Shown piece by piece: positions 19,681 through 28,120 of a stretch of 64,000 nucleotides of DNA. The stretch covers positions 1-64,000 of the forward strand of contig CALXMM010000004.1 of assembly GCA_944389475.1 (NCBI GenBank), given 5' to 3'. The position numbers and the translations under genes were made by a program. This stretch comes from an uncultured Clostridia bacterium. GTDB lineage: Bacteria > Bacillota > Clostridia > TANB77 > CAG-508. How positions within the stretch are numbered: the stretch's first letter is position 1; every line of letters begins with the position of its first letter. The notes under the pieces were generated by a model. That model had not been told where the DNA came from and did not search any database. It saw only the letters and a list, made by a program, of their open reading frames with translations.

Positions 19681-20529
19681 TTATTTATTTTGTTCCTTAG
19701 CTGCCTTTACGATATTATTCATAAGCATTGCTATTGTCATTGGTCCAACTCCTCCAGGTACAGGTGTTATAAAGGCTGTTTTTTTAGAGACCTCATCAAA
19801 ATCAACATCACCTGTTATTTTTCCATTTTCTAATCTATTAATACCAACATCAATAACGGTAGCTCCCTCTTTTACCATATCTGCTTTTAGGAAATTTGGT
19901 TTTCCTAATGCTGTTACTATTATGTCTGCATCTTTTGTAATATTATTAATATCCTGTGTTTTAGAATGACAAATAGTAACTGTGGCATTTTTAGATAATA
20001 AACATTGAATTAATGGCTTTCCAACAATATTGCTTCTTCCTATTATAACAGCTTTTTTTCCTTCTGTTGGTATTTTATATTCTTCTAACATTTTAACTAT
20101 TCCATATGGTGTGCAAGATACAAAGCAATCCTGTCCTAAAGCTAATTTTCCTACATTTATTGGATTAAATCCATCCACATCTTTTCTATAATCTATCTTT
20201 TTAAATGCCTCATTTATGTCCAAATGATCTGGCAATGGGCTTTGCAATAAAATTCCATTAATACTCTTATCTTTATTTAACATATCAATTAAATTTAATA
20301 ATTCTTCCATTGTAGTATCAAAAGGTAATAAATGTTCTTCATACTCTATTCCAATTTCATTGCAAGCTCTATTTTTGTTTCTAATATATATTTTAGAGGC
20401 TGGATCATCTCCAACTAAGATTACTGCAAATTTAGGTTGTATCCCATTCTTTTTTAATTCATCCACATCTTTTTTTAGGTTTTGTCTTATTTTTTTTGCC
20501 AATCCTTTTCCATCTATTATTTCAGTCAT
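19681..20529 (-). CDS. folD: Bifunctional methylenetetrahydrofolate dehydrogenase/cyclohydrolase FolD
   Basis: The 282-aa length is normal. Motifs include ILVGDDPASKIYIRNKNRAC near 37-57, GILLQSPLPDHLD, KDVDGFNPINVGKLALG, AVIIGRSNIVGKPLIQCLL, TVTICHSKTQD, DIIVTALGKPNFLKADMVKEGATVIDVGIN and TPVPGGVGPMTIAML. It interconverts methylene-, methenyl- and 10-formyl-tetrahydrofolate using NADP. ATG 20529 has GGAGGACAAAA. It appears to be a single-gene transcript ending at the terminator at 19621-19652. Confidence 0.97.
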   Translation of the reverse strand: MTEIIDGKGLAKKIRQNLKKDVDELKKNGIQPKFAVILVGDDPASKIYIRNKNRACNEIGIEYEEHLLPFDTTMEELLNLIDMLNKDKSINGILLQSPLPDHLDINEAFKKIDYRKDVDGFNPINVGKLALGQDCFVSCTPYGIVKMLEEYKIPTEGKKAVIIGRSNIVGKPLIQCLLSKNATVTICHSKTQDINNITKDADIIVTALGKPNFLKADMVKEGATVIDVGINRLENGKITGDVDFDEVSKKTAFITPVPGGVGPMTIAMLMNNIVKAAKEQNK

Positions 20530-20592
20530 TTTTGTCCTCCGTTTACTTCTTTTTTATCAAATTTTATACTATATTATTATTTTTTGCAATAA

Positions 20593-21798
20593 CTAATCTT
20601 TTCTGTTTATATTTTTTGATTGTTTCATATCTGCAGCTCTAGTTATAGTTTCATAGCCATATTTATCCTTTATAGAGTCTACTACTTTATCTAATTTTTC
20701 TTGTTTCTTTGTATCATTATTTTCGAATATAGAAATTTGTTTTTCTTCTTCATCACACAAATTGTCTACTCTAATTCCTATTAATCTAATTGGTTCTCCA
20801 TTATATAATTGATTTACTAGTTGTTTTGCTACTTTATATATTTCCTTTGTTGAATTTGTAGCAAAATCTAACTTTCTTTGATGCGAATAATTTTTAAATT
20901 CACTTGTTCTTAATTGAACACTTATAACAGTACACTGTAATCCGAGTTTTCTTAATCTATATGTTGTATGTTCTGTAAGAGCTAATAAAACTTCTTCTAT
21001 TTTTTCAATATTTTTTATATCTTGTGAAACAGTTGTAGAATTCCCTACACATTTTGGTTTTTGATATGTATAGACAACCTCCGCATTATCAATCCCATTT
21101 GCATATTCCCACATAGTTTTACCAAATTTACCAAATTTTTTCTCTAGTATAGTTTGGTCTGCCAAAGCTAAATCTTTTATTGTTTTTATATTCATATTAT
21201 ATAATTTTGGAAAAGTTCTTTTGCCAACCATAAACAATTCTGAAACTGGTAATGGCCACATTTTTCTCGGTATTTCTTTTTCATATAAAGTATGCACTCT
21301 GTCCGGTTTTTGGAAATCTGAAGCCATTTTAGCTAATAATTTATTATTAGCAACGCCAATATTTACTGTAAAACCTAATTCATTTTTTACCCTTTTACTT
21401 ATTTCATAAGCTATATCTATCAATTTTCTGCCATTTAAAAATTCTGTCATATCAACAAAACATTCATCTATTGAAAATCTTTCTACTTTATATGAATAGT
21501 TTAATAATAATTCATATAATTTATTTGAATATTGCCTATATACTTTAAAATTACTTTCATAAATTTTAATTGTAGGACATTTTTTCCTTGCACTGTATAA
21601 TGGTTCACCTGTTTTTATTCCAAATTGTTTAGCTAAATTACTTTTAGCTAAAACAACTCCATGTCTTTGTTTTTCATCTCCACCAATAATAGCTGGAATA
21701 GTTCTTATGTCTAAGTCTTCTCCATTTTTTAATTTATATACAGCAAGCCAAGATAAAAAAGCATTATTTACATCTACATGTAAAATTTCTCTTTCCAT
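20593..21798 (-). CDS. Y-family DNA polymerase (DinB/UmuC type)
   Basis: I choose ATG 21798 (401 aa), preceded by GGCGGTG; longer in-frame starts at 21813 (ATG) and 21843 (TTG) lack ribosome-binding sites. The N-terminus ILHVDVNNAFLSW carries the first catalytic Asp, and RFSIDECFVDMTEF holds the second acidic pair. The helix-hairpin-helix thumb (MVGKRTFPKLYNMNIKTIKDLA) and the little-finger domain (TTYRLRKLGLQCTVISVQLRT) follow. It is an error-prone translesion polymerase. The sequence resembles the clostridial ImpB/MucB/SamB-type branch more than classical DinB (HVDMDAFFASVE). Confidence 0.92.
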   Translation of the reverse strand: MEREILHVDVNNAFLSWLAVYKLKNGEDLDIRTIPAIIGGDEKQRHGVVLAKSNLAKQFGIKTGEPLYSARKKCPTIKIYESNFKVYRQYSNKLYELLLNYSYKVERFSIDECFVDMTEFLNGRKLIDIAYEISKRVKNELGFTVNIGVANNKLLAKMASDFQKPDRVHTLYEKEIPRKMWPLPVSELFMVGKRTFPKLYNMNIKTIKDLALADQTILEKKFGKFGKTMWEYANGIDNAEVVYTYQKPKCVGNSTTVSQDIKNIEKIEEVLLALTEHTTYRLRKLGLQCTVISVQLRTSEFKNYSHQRKLDFATNSTKEIYKVAKQLVNQLYNGEPIRLIGIRVDNLCDEEEKQISIFENNDTKKQEKLDKVVDSIKDKYGYETITRAADMKQSKNINRKD

Positions 21799-21841
21799 TT
21801 GTTTCACCGCCATAATTATAAAACATTTGTTCTTATATGTC

Positions 21842-21872
21842 AATAAGGGAAGTTATATTTACTCCCCTTATT
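21842..21872. terminator. Hairpin between the Cys-rich gene and the polymerase gene
   Basis: A 12-bp stem with one mismatch (21842-21853 with 21861-21872) lies 19 bases after the stop at 21891. Its T run is better on the plus strand, so termination on the minus strand would be partial. Confidence 0.5.
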
Positions 21873-21890
21873 TTTAATTAATTATAAATT

Positions 21891-22634
21891 TTATTGCCAA
21901 AAAACTAATCGGTCTATAATTTTTTCTTTGCTTGTAAAAAAACTTGTTTTTACAATTAATTTTTGTATTGGATTAAAATAGTAAGCAATAAGTGGTATGT
22001 CTTTTAATCTAAATTTAACTTTAATTGCATCACACGTAAATAATTTACATGTAATACATTCAGTGGAACAGTGCTTATTTTTTAAATATGGACATTCTTT
22101 TAATCCTCCACTCATTGTAATTGGATTTTTAAATTTATGACAGCAACCCATAGTTACTTTTTCTTTGCAATTTCTTTTTCCAATGCAAATATCATTTTTA
22201 AAATCACAATAATTGCTCTTTTCGAAATCTTCATCTAAATCTTTGCATACTTGTTCATAAATATATTTAATTCTTTTTCTTTTATCTGCAATTAATGAAA
22301 CTTTTATGCATTCTATTAGTTTATCTTCTTTTTGAATAGAACCACCTAAGATTTCTCCTATAATATTTTTATTTCCGTTTTCAATTCCTATTTTTACTTT
22401 CTTTTTATGGCATTTCTTAATTGTTTTTTTAAGTTTATTTATTAATTGCTTTAAATTTAAAGTTTCATTAAAATTAATGCTAAATAAAATTGTATGTTTC
22501 TTATTTATTTTAACGTTTTCTTTGCCATCATTTATTACTATAATTTGAAAATTATTCAATTGATGAGAATTAATCCAATCTTTTAAATTTCCTTTTTCAT
22601 TAAAAATAATGTCTTTTCCATTTAATTCTATCAT
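21891..22634 (-). CDS. Cysteine-rich protein of unknown function, 247 aa
   Basis: I do not recognise a named family, although similar clostridial hypothetical proteins are familiar. The N-terminal half looks like an alpha/beta fold with IIVINDGKENVKIN, then a Lys-rich helix. The middle holds about fourteen cysteines between residues 130 and 205: EQVC, NYCDFKNDIC, GKRNC, MGCCHKF, ECPYLKNKHCSTECITCKLFTC. The clusters suggest bound metal, perhaps iron-sulfur or zinc. No membrane helix or signal is visible; the hydrophobic C-terminus (DIPLIAYYFNPIQKLIVKTSFF) could be peripheral. It lies between obg and the Y-family polymerase. Start ATG 22634 has GAGGAAAT. Confidence 0.6.
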   Translation of the reverse strand: MIELNGKDIIFNEKGNLKDWINSHQLNNFQIIVINDGKENVKINKKHTILFSINFNETLNLKQLINKLKKTIKKCHKKKVKIGIENGNKNIIGEILGGSIQKEDKLIECIKVSLIADKRKRIKYIYEQVCKDLDEDFEKSNYCDFKNDICIGKRNCKEKVTMGCCHKFKNPITMSGGLKECPYLKNKHCSTECITCKLFTCDAIKVKFRLKDIPLIAYYFNPIQKLIVKTSFFTSKEKIIDRLVFWQ

Positions 22635-22671
22635 TTTTATTTCCTCAACTAATCAAAAATATATAATATTT

Positions 22672-23964
<1,293 letters not shown>

Positions 23965-23981
23965 TCATTAATTTTTTTATA

Positions 23982-24995
23982 TTATTCATCAAAATAATTA
24001 AGTTTCATACTTTCTTTAACTTTTCTCATTGTTTCTTTTGCAATCTCTTGAGCTTTTTTAGTTCCATCTTTTAATATTTTCTCAAGCAATTCTGGTCTTT
24101 CTTCATAATATTTTCTTTTTTCTCTTATTGGGCGTAAAGCCTCAATTATATTTTTAGCTAATTGTTTCTTACAATCAACACAACCTCTTTTTCCAGCTCT
24201 ACATTCTTCACAAATTTTTTCTACTTCATCTTTACTAAATAATCCATGGTAATATGCAACCATACATACATCAGGATTTCCCAAATCATCCTTTCTTATT
24301 CGTCCTGGGTCTGTTACAGCTCCCATTACTTTTTTTGTAATCTCTTCTTCAGAATCTGATAAATATATTGCATTTCCTAAAGATTTTCCCATTTTTTCAT
24401 TTCCATCTAGACCTTTAATTCTTTTATTTGAACTTAAAACTGCTTTAGGCTCTTTTAAAGTTTCACCATATATACTATTAAATTTTCTTACAATTTCTCT
24501 ACATTGCTCTATTAAAGGTAATTGGTCTTCACCAACTGGAACTAATTCACCTTCGAAAGCTGTAATATCTGCAGCTTGACTTACTGGATATCCTAAGAAA
24601 CCATATGTTACACTTTCACCAAATAAATCTTTCTTTTGTGCTATTTCTGTTTTTACTGTTGGATTTCTTTCTAGTCTTGCAAGTGTTACTAAATTTGAAT
24701 AATACACTGTTAATTCTGCAAGTTCTGGAATCATGGATTGTAAAAATATAGTCGTTTTTTCTGGATCTATTCCAACTGATAAATAATCTAATAAAACCTG
24801 ATATACATTATCTCTAACCTTTTGTGGATTATTAAAGTTATCTGTTAAAGCTTGCACATCTGCAATCATAACAAATCTTTCTATGCTATCATCTTCTTGC
24901 ATTTTTACTCTACTTTGCAAAGACCCAAAATAATGACCTATATGTAATCTTCCCGTTGGTCTATCTCCTGTTAAACTTCTTTTTTTGTTTTGCAT
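23982..24995 (-). CDS. trpS: Tryptophanyl-tRNA synthetase
   Basis: The class I synthetase has GDRPTGRLHIGHYFGSL near the N-terminus (HIGH motif), then YPVSQAADITAF, VPVGEDQLPLIEQCREI and KMGKSLGNAIYLS (KMSKS-like). The C-terminal segment CRAGKRGCVDCKKQLAKNI has three cysteines, common in clostridial TrpRS. I choose ATG 24995, which has TGGAGATGG 5-9 bases upstream; the open frame runs back to a TTG at 25019. The product is 337 aa. It has its own promoter downstream of the small peptide gene. Confidence 0.94.
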   Translation of the reverse strand: MQNKKRSLTGDRPTGRLHIGHYFGSLQSRVKMQEDDSIERFVMIADVQALTDNFNNPQKVRDNVYQVLLDYLSVGIDPEKTTIFLQSMIPELAELTVYYSNLVTLARLERNPTVKTEIAQKKDLFGESVTYGFLGYPVSQAADITAFEGELVPVGEDQLPLIEQCREIVRKFNSIYGETLKEPKAVLSSNKRIKGLDGNEKMGKSLGNAIYLSDSEEEITKKVMGAVTDPGRIRKDDLGNPDVCMVAYYHGLFSKDEVEKICEECRAGKRGCVDCKKQLAKNIIEALRPIREKRKYYEERPELLEKILKDGTKKAQEIAKETMRKVKESMKLNYFDE

Positions 24996-25027
24996 ATTGC
25001 CATCTCCATTCATAGTCAATTTGCTAT

Positions 25028-25056
25028 ATTATATAATATTTTCTAGTTTTTTACAA
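25028..25056 (-). promoter_or_regulatory. Sigma-A type promoter of trpS
   Basis: TTGTAA (25056-25051) and TATAAT (25033-25028) are spaced by 17 bases, about 30 bases upstream of the trpS start. No T-box sequence is visible between them and the gene. Confidence 0.6.
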
Positions 25057-25155
25057 CTAATACACTTGAATTCTTATAACCTATTGTTTTAAAAAACGCA
25101 ATTGAATAGGAACTAAGTAGTTTCCATTTAGTTTATGTATCTAAGCAAAGCAAAA

Positions 25156-25179
25156 GAGTCACTCTATAATGAGTGACTC
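25156..25179 (-). terminator. Rho-independent terminator of the 28-aa peptide gene
   Basis: A perfect 9-bp stem GAGTCACTC/GAGTGACTC is followed on the minus strand by TTTTG. It begins 16 bases after the stop codon at 25196. Confidence 0.78.
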
Positions 25180-25195
25180 CTTTGTTCTGGTTTAT

Positions 25196-25282
25196 CTACA
25201 ACTTAAGCCAAGCGTAAATCAGTGTGAAAACACTGATTACAACTGCAGATACAGCCAGCACTTTTTCAATTCTGTCGGACAT
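25196..25282 (-). CDS. 28-aa hydrophobic peptide, possible type I toxin-like
   Basis: ATG 25282 is preceded by AAGGAG at 6-7 bases, and the ORF is bracketed by a consensus promoter (25391-25419) and a terminator (25156-25179). The peptide starts with a short charged head (MSDRIEKV), then a single hydrophobic helix of about 16 residues, and ends AWLKL. It uses GTG and CTG codons and is clearly richer in G+C than neighbouring genes, which prefer TTA and AT-ending codons. A perfect 8-bp inverted repeat (25217-25224 with 25231-25238) lies inside the reading frame. Size, single membrane helix and folded mRNA resemble type I toxins, but no antisense RNA promoter was found, so a regulatory or leader peptide remains possible. 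Confidence 0.6.
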   Translation of the reverse strand: MSDRIEKVLAVSAVVISVFTLIYAWLKL

Positions 25283-25302
25283 TTTTTTCTCCTTACTATT
25301 TG

Positions 25303-25384
25303 TGCAATTCTATTTTTGGAAAATATCCACAGAAGGTTTCATCCTCCACTATTTAGTGCAAAAGGATTAAACTACAGAATTGCA
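25303..25384 (-). promoter_or_regulatory. Folded 5' leader of the 28-aa peptide mRNA
   Basis: A 9-bp outer stem pairs the first transcribed bases, TGCAATTCT (25384-25376), with AGAATTGCA (25311-25303), just ahead of the ribosome-binding site. Inside it, ATCCT (25367-25363, read on the minus strand) and AGGAT (25345-25341) close a nested hairpin whose tip is CACT/AGTG. The fold could control access to the start codon or mRNA stability. Confidence 0.55.
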
Positions 25385-25390
25385 TTAATT

Positions 25391-25419
25391 ATTATATCAC
25401 TTTAAACTTATTAGGTCAA
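25391..25419 (-). promoter_or_regulatory. Strong sigma-A type promoter of the 28-aa peptide gene
   Basis: TTGACC (25419-25414) and TATAAT (25396-25391) have an exact 17-base spacer; the start site would fall near 25384, at the foot of the leader stem. Confidence 0.7.
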
Positions 25420-25430
25420 ATATTTTCGAA

Positions 25431-25457
25431 AAAAGACAAGCTTAAAGCTTGTCTTTT
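25431..25457 (-). terminator. Rho-independent terminator of rplU-rpmA
   Basis: A 13-bp stem (25431-25443 with 25445-25457) with A and T runs on both sides begins 4 bases after the rpmA stop. Confidence 0.85.
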
Positions 25458-25460
25458 TTA

Positions 25461-25730
25461 TTAAGCATTAGCAACTGTCTCTTCGTAAACACTTACTTGT
25501 TTTTTATCTTTTCCATATTTTTCGAATTTTACAGTTCCATTTACTAATGCATATAATGTATCATCACTACCAATTGCTACATTTTTACCTGGATGATATT
25601 TTGTTCCTCTTTGTCTTATTAGGATATTACCAGCTAAAACAAATTGTCCATCTGATTTTTTTACACCTAAACGTTTTGACTCACTGTCTCTACCGTTCTT
25701 AACACTACCTTGACCTTTTTTATGTGCCAT
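25461..25730 (-). CDS. rpmA: 50S ribosomal protein L27
   Basis: The 89-aa protein begins [20 protein letters not shown] and contains [15 protein letters not shown], typical of L27. It lacks the short N-terminal extension that most Firmicutes L27 proteins carry for cleavage by Prp, and no prp gene lies between rplU and rpmA, only 38 bases. Mature L27's N-terminus reaches the peptidyl transferase centre. AAAGGAG precedes ATG 25730. Confidence 0.97.
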   Translation of the reverse strand: MAHKKGQGSVKNGRDSESKRLGVKKSDGQFVLAGNILIRQRGTKYHPGKNVAIGSDDTLYALVNGTVKFEKYGKDKKQVSVYEETVANA

Positions 25731-25768
25731 TAAATTTCACTCCTTTCGTGAATAAACTCTCCTATATC

Positions 25769-26107
25769 CTAAGCTTCTGCTTTAGCTTTTGCAGCAGCTG
25801 TTTTTATTGATGTTATTTCAACCTTTGTATATGGTTGTCTATGTCCTTGTGTTCTTTTATAGTTTTTCTTAGCTTTATATTTGAAAACACGAATTTTCTT
25901 TCCTTTGCCATGAGAAACTACTTTTCCTTCTACTTTTGCACCTTTAACATTAGGAGTTCCAACTTCTACTTTGCCATCATTAGATACTAAGATAACCTTA
26001 TCGAATGTAATGTTTTTTCCTTCTTCTGCATCTAATTTTTCGAAGAATACTACATCTCCTTCTGCTACTTTGTATTGTTTTCCACAACTTTCGATTATTG
26101 CGTACAT
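25769..26107 (-). CDS. rplU: 50S ribosomal protein L21
   Basis: The product starts [20 protein letters not shown] at ATG 26107, with GGGAGG 12 bases upstream; a GTG at 26119 lies within the ribosome-binding site itself and is rejected. The stretch [24 protein letters not shown] is the L21 signature. The last residues form a short Ala/Lys tail ([10 protein letters not shown]). It is followed by rpmA. Confidence 0.96.
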   Translation of the reverse strand: MYAIIESCGKQYKVAEGDVVFFEKLDAEEGKNITFDKVILVSNDGKVEVGTPNVKGAKVEGKVVSHGKGKKIRVFKYKAKKNYKRTQGHRQPYTKVEITSIKTAAAKAKAEA

Positions 26108-26119
26108 TATAAAATGCAC

Positions 26120-26204
26120 CTCCCTATTTTTGTATACTCGCTAAGCATAAATACAAGGTAGATAGTTATACTATCTTTAGTTACCCGACCTAGGCGGCTT
26201 ACAA
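26120..26204 (-). promoter_or_regulatory. L21-leader-like structured RNA upstream of rplU
   Basis: The minus-strand leader contains AAGCCGCCTAGGTCGGGTAA, followed by a perfect hairpin GATAGT/ACTATC and TACCTTG. This resembles the Firmicutes L21 leader element that precedes rplU, which is thought to control the operon. The match is from memory of the motif, not from a covariance search. Confidence 0.55.
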
Positions 26205-26210
26205 TTAGTA

Positions 26211-26240
26211 ATTTTACCATATCATACCAAGTTTTGTCAA
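26211..26240 (-). promoter_or_regulatory. Sigma-A type promoter of rplU-rpmA
   Basis: TTGACA (26240-26235) and TAAAAT (26216-26211) are separated by 18 bases, about 100 bases upstream of rplU. Confidence 0.65.
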
Positions 26241-26370
26241 CCCTTTTCTTAACACACTTTTTGAAAAGGGTATCTTATATTTTATTATTTATTTTTCCAA
26301 ACTTATTTTACAGTAACTTAACACATTTTTACAGTTTAGATTTTATATTTTAACTTTCAATTCACCAATT

Positions 26371-26901
26371 TTAAATCTTTTTCTCTATATCTTCTAGCCA
26401 TTTGTTTAGTTTCTTTCTATTATAGAATATTATGACTTTTTCCTTTGATATTTTACCTATGTTTTCTACTATTTTCTTTCTTCCTTTTCTTCTAAAAGTA
26501 ATCATATACTTAAAAAATTTAAAACTTATCCTTTCTTTACAGCCTGGTATTTCTTCTTTTTCTTTATTAAAATTACTAATATACCTAGTAAGAACACCTT
26601 TTATTATGCTAAAAGTTGAATAATCCAACCATATTACTACATCCGATTTTTCCAATCTTTTTAGCAATGTAGCTGAATAATTTCCATCCATTATCCATTT
26701 TTCCTGTTGCACACTTTCTAAAATTAATTCATCTCTTTTTTCTTTTCCAACCTCTTCCCAATTAGCATTATAATTAATTGCATCCAAATGAATTGCCGGT
26801 AAATTAAATATGGTAGCTAATTTATTAGATAATGTTGTTTTCCCCGTTCCTGGACCTCCTACTATAGAAATTCTTTTTACATTTTTTAAATCTTTTTCCA
26901 T
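26371..26901 (-). CDS. P-loop kinase-like protein (adenylate-kinase/FlaR topology-modulation type)
   Basis: The 176-aa protein has a Walker A motif early (ISIVGGPGTGKTTLSNKLA near 12-30), then HLDAINYNANWEEV, WIMDGNYSATLLKRLEKSDVVIWLDYS and RYISNFNKE. This pattern is shared by the small P-loop proteins annotated as DNA topology modulation protein FlaR or adenylate-kinase-like ATPases. The substrate is unknown. It appears to be a single gene; ATG 26901 has AAAGGGAG. The 230 bases upstream (26902-27131) hold the promoter of the divergent pseudouridine synthase and a short hairpin (27023-27042), and no ORF. Confidence 0.8.
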   Translation of the reverse strand: MEKDLKNVKRISIVGGPGTGKTTLSNKLATIFNLPAIHLDAINYNANWEEVGKEKRDELILESVQQEKWIMDGNYSATLLKRLEKSDVVIWLDYSTFSIIKGVLTRYISNFNKEKEEIPGCKERISFKFFKYMITFRRKGRKKIVENIGKISKEKVIIFYNRKKLNKWLEDIEKKI

Positions 26902-27093
26902 AATACAACTCCCTTTTTATAAAACAAATTACTAAGAAAGACTCTAAATTTTGTTTACATACAAGAAAATTGGCTTCTCCACATATGCGCGCATGCATAA
27001 TTAACTTAACCTTGTTGCTCTGGAAAAATCTTACGATTTTTTCGTTGCAATAAAATAATATTATATTTTTTATTATTATGTCAATCAATTATC

Positions 27094-27122
27094 TTGAATT
27101 TATGGAAAAAAGCTCTTATAAT
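27094..27122 (+). promoter_or_regulatory. Sigma-A type promoter abutting the pseudouridine synthase start codon
   Basis: TTGAAT (27094-27099) and TATAAT (27117-27122) have a 17-base spacer. The ATG lies 10 bases after the -10 box, at the expected transcription start. Confidence 0.65.
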
Positions 27123-27131
27123 TAAATTATT

Positions 27132-28001
27132 ATGAAAGATTTAGTTGTAGATAAAAAATATGATAATAAAAAATTAAGTAAATTATTGTTAGAAACATAT
27201 CCAGGATTAAAATATGGTACATTAGTAAAAGCTCTAAAGAAAAAAGACATATTAATTAATGAAAAACGTATATCTAAAGATTGTACTATATATGAAAATG
27301 ATATTATTAGAATATATATTGTAGATGATTTATTATATAAAAAATATAATATTCCAGTAATATATGAAGATGAAAATATAATAGTTTTTAATAAACCCAA
27401 AGAATTAGAGGTCACTGGAACAGATTCATTAACATCATATGTTAACGAAAAATATAGTCCAAATTTTATGCCATGTCATAGATTGGACAGAAATACTTCA
27501 GGACTAATTATATTTTCCAAAAGTGATGAAGTTAATAATATATTAACTGAAAAATTTAAGAATCATGAAATAGAAAAGCATTATATTGCAAAAGTATATG
27601 GAATTCCAAATAAAAAATCTGATACATTAACAGCTTTTTTGTTTAAGGATAATAAAAAATCTATGGTATACATATCTAATAAATTTAAAACAGGATGTAA
27701 AAAGATTATAACTTCATACAAAGTTTTAACTTCTAACAGTGCGGAAAATACTTCTATTTTAGATATCAATTTACATACTGGTAGAACTCATCAAATAAGA
27801 GCTCATTTGGCATATATGGGATATCCAATAATAGGTGATGGAAAATATGGAAATAATAAAATAAATAAAAAATTTAATGAAAGAACCCAATTATTATGTA
27901 GTTACTACATAAGATTTAATTTTATTTATGATGCTGGTATTTTAAATTACCTAAATCATAAAGAAATTAAACTTAAAGATATTCCATTTATAAGAAAATA
28001 A
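27132..28001 (+). CDS. RluA-family 23S/tRNA pseudouridine synthase
   Basis: The 289-aa protein has an N-terminal S4-like RNA-binding segment (KLSKLLLETYPGLKYGTLVKAL to DILINEKRI), then the synthase core: IPVIYEDENIIVFNKP near 76-91, MPCHRLDRNTSGLIIFSK with the catalytic Asp, then LHTGRTHQIRAHLAYMGYPIIGDGKYG. These proteins convert uridine to pseudouridine in rRNA or tRNA; the exact site cannot be told. It is the only plus-strand gene in this region. No ribosome-binding site precedes ATG 27132, and the promoter placement predicts a leaderless mRNA. Confidence 0.92.
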   Translation: MKDLVVDKKYDNKKLSKLLLETYPGLKYGTLVKALKKKDILINEKRISKDCTIYENDIIRIYIVDDLLYKKYNIPVIYEDENIIVFNKPKELEVTGTDSLTSYVNEKYSPNFMPCHRLDRNTSGLIIFSKSDEVNNILTEKFKNHEIEKHYIAKVYGIPNKKSDTLTAFLFKDNKKSMVYISNKFKTGCKKIITSYKVLTSNSAENTSILDINLHTGRTHQIRAHLAYMGYPIIGDGKYGNNKINKKFNERTQLLCSYYIRFNFIYDAGILNYLNHKEIKLKDIPFIRK

Positions 28002-28057
28002 CTTCGCAATTGCACTGATATATGTAACTTAACATAGTTTTATACGTTAAAACCAAA

Positions 28058-28086
28058 AGAAGCGGTATGTAAACCATATCGCCTCT
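28058..28086. terminator. Bidirectional Rho-independent terminator between convergent genes
   Basis: A 12-bp stem with one mismatch (28058-28069 with 28075-28086) is followed by T5 on the plus strand and TTTT on the minus strand, serving the pseudouridine synthase gene and ftsH. Confidence 0.82.
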
Positions 28087-28120
28087 TTTTATTGTTTTTC
28101 AAATACTAAAACTATATTCC

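Noticed and set aside
25020..25195. A T-box riboswitch ahead of trpS
   Set aside because: No T-box sequence or antiterminator was visible; a plain promoter lies 30 bases upstream of trpS.
26985..27045. ATGCGCGCAT palindrome and short hairpin in the gap near 27.0 kb as a possible operator or attachment site
   Set aside because: Too short and isolated; no repeat partner or mobile gene nearby.
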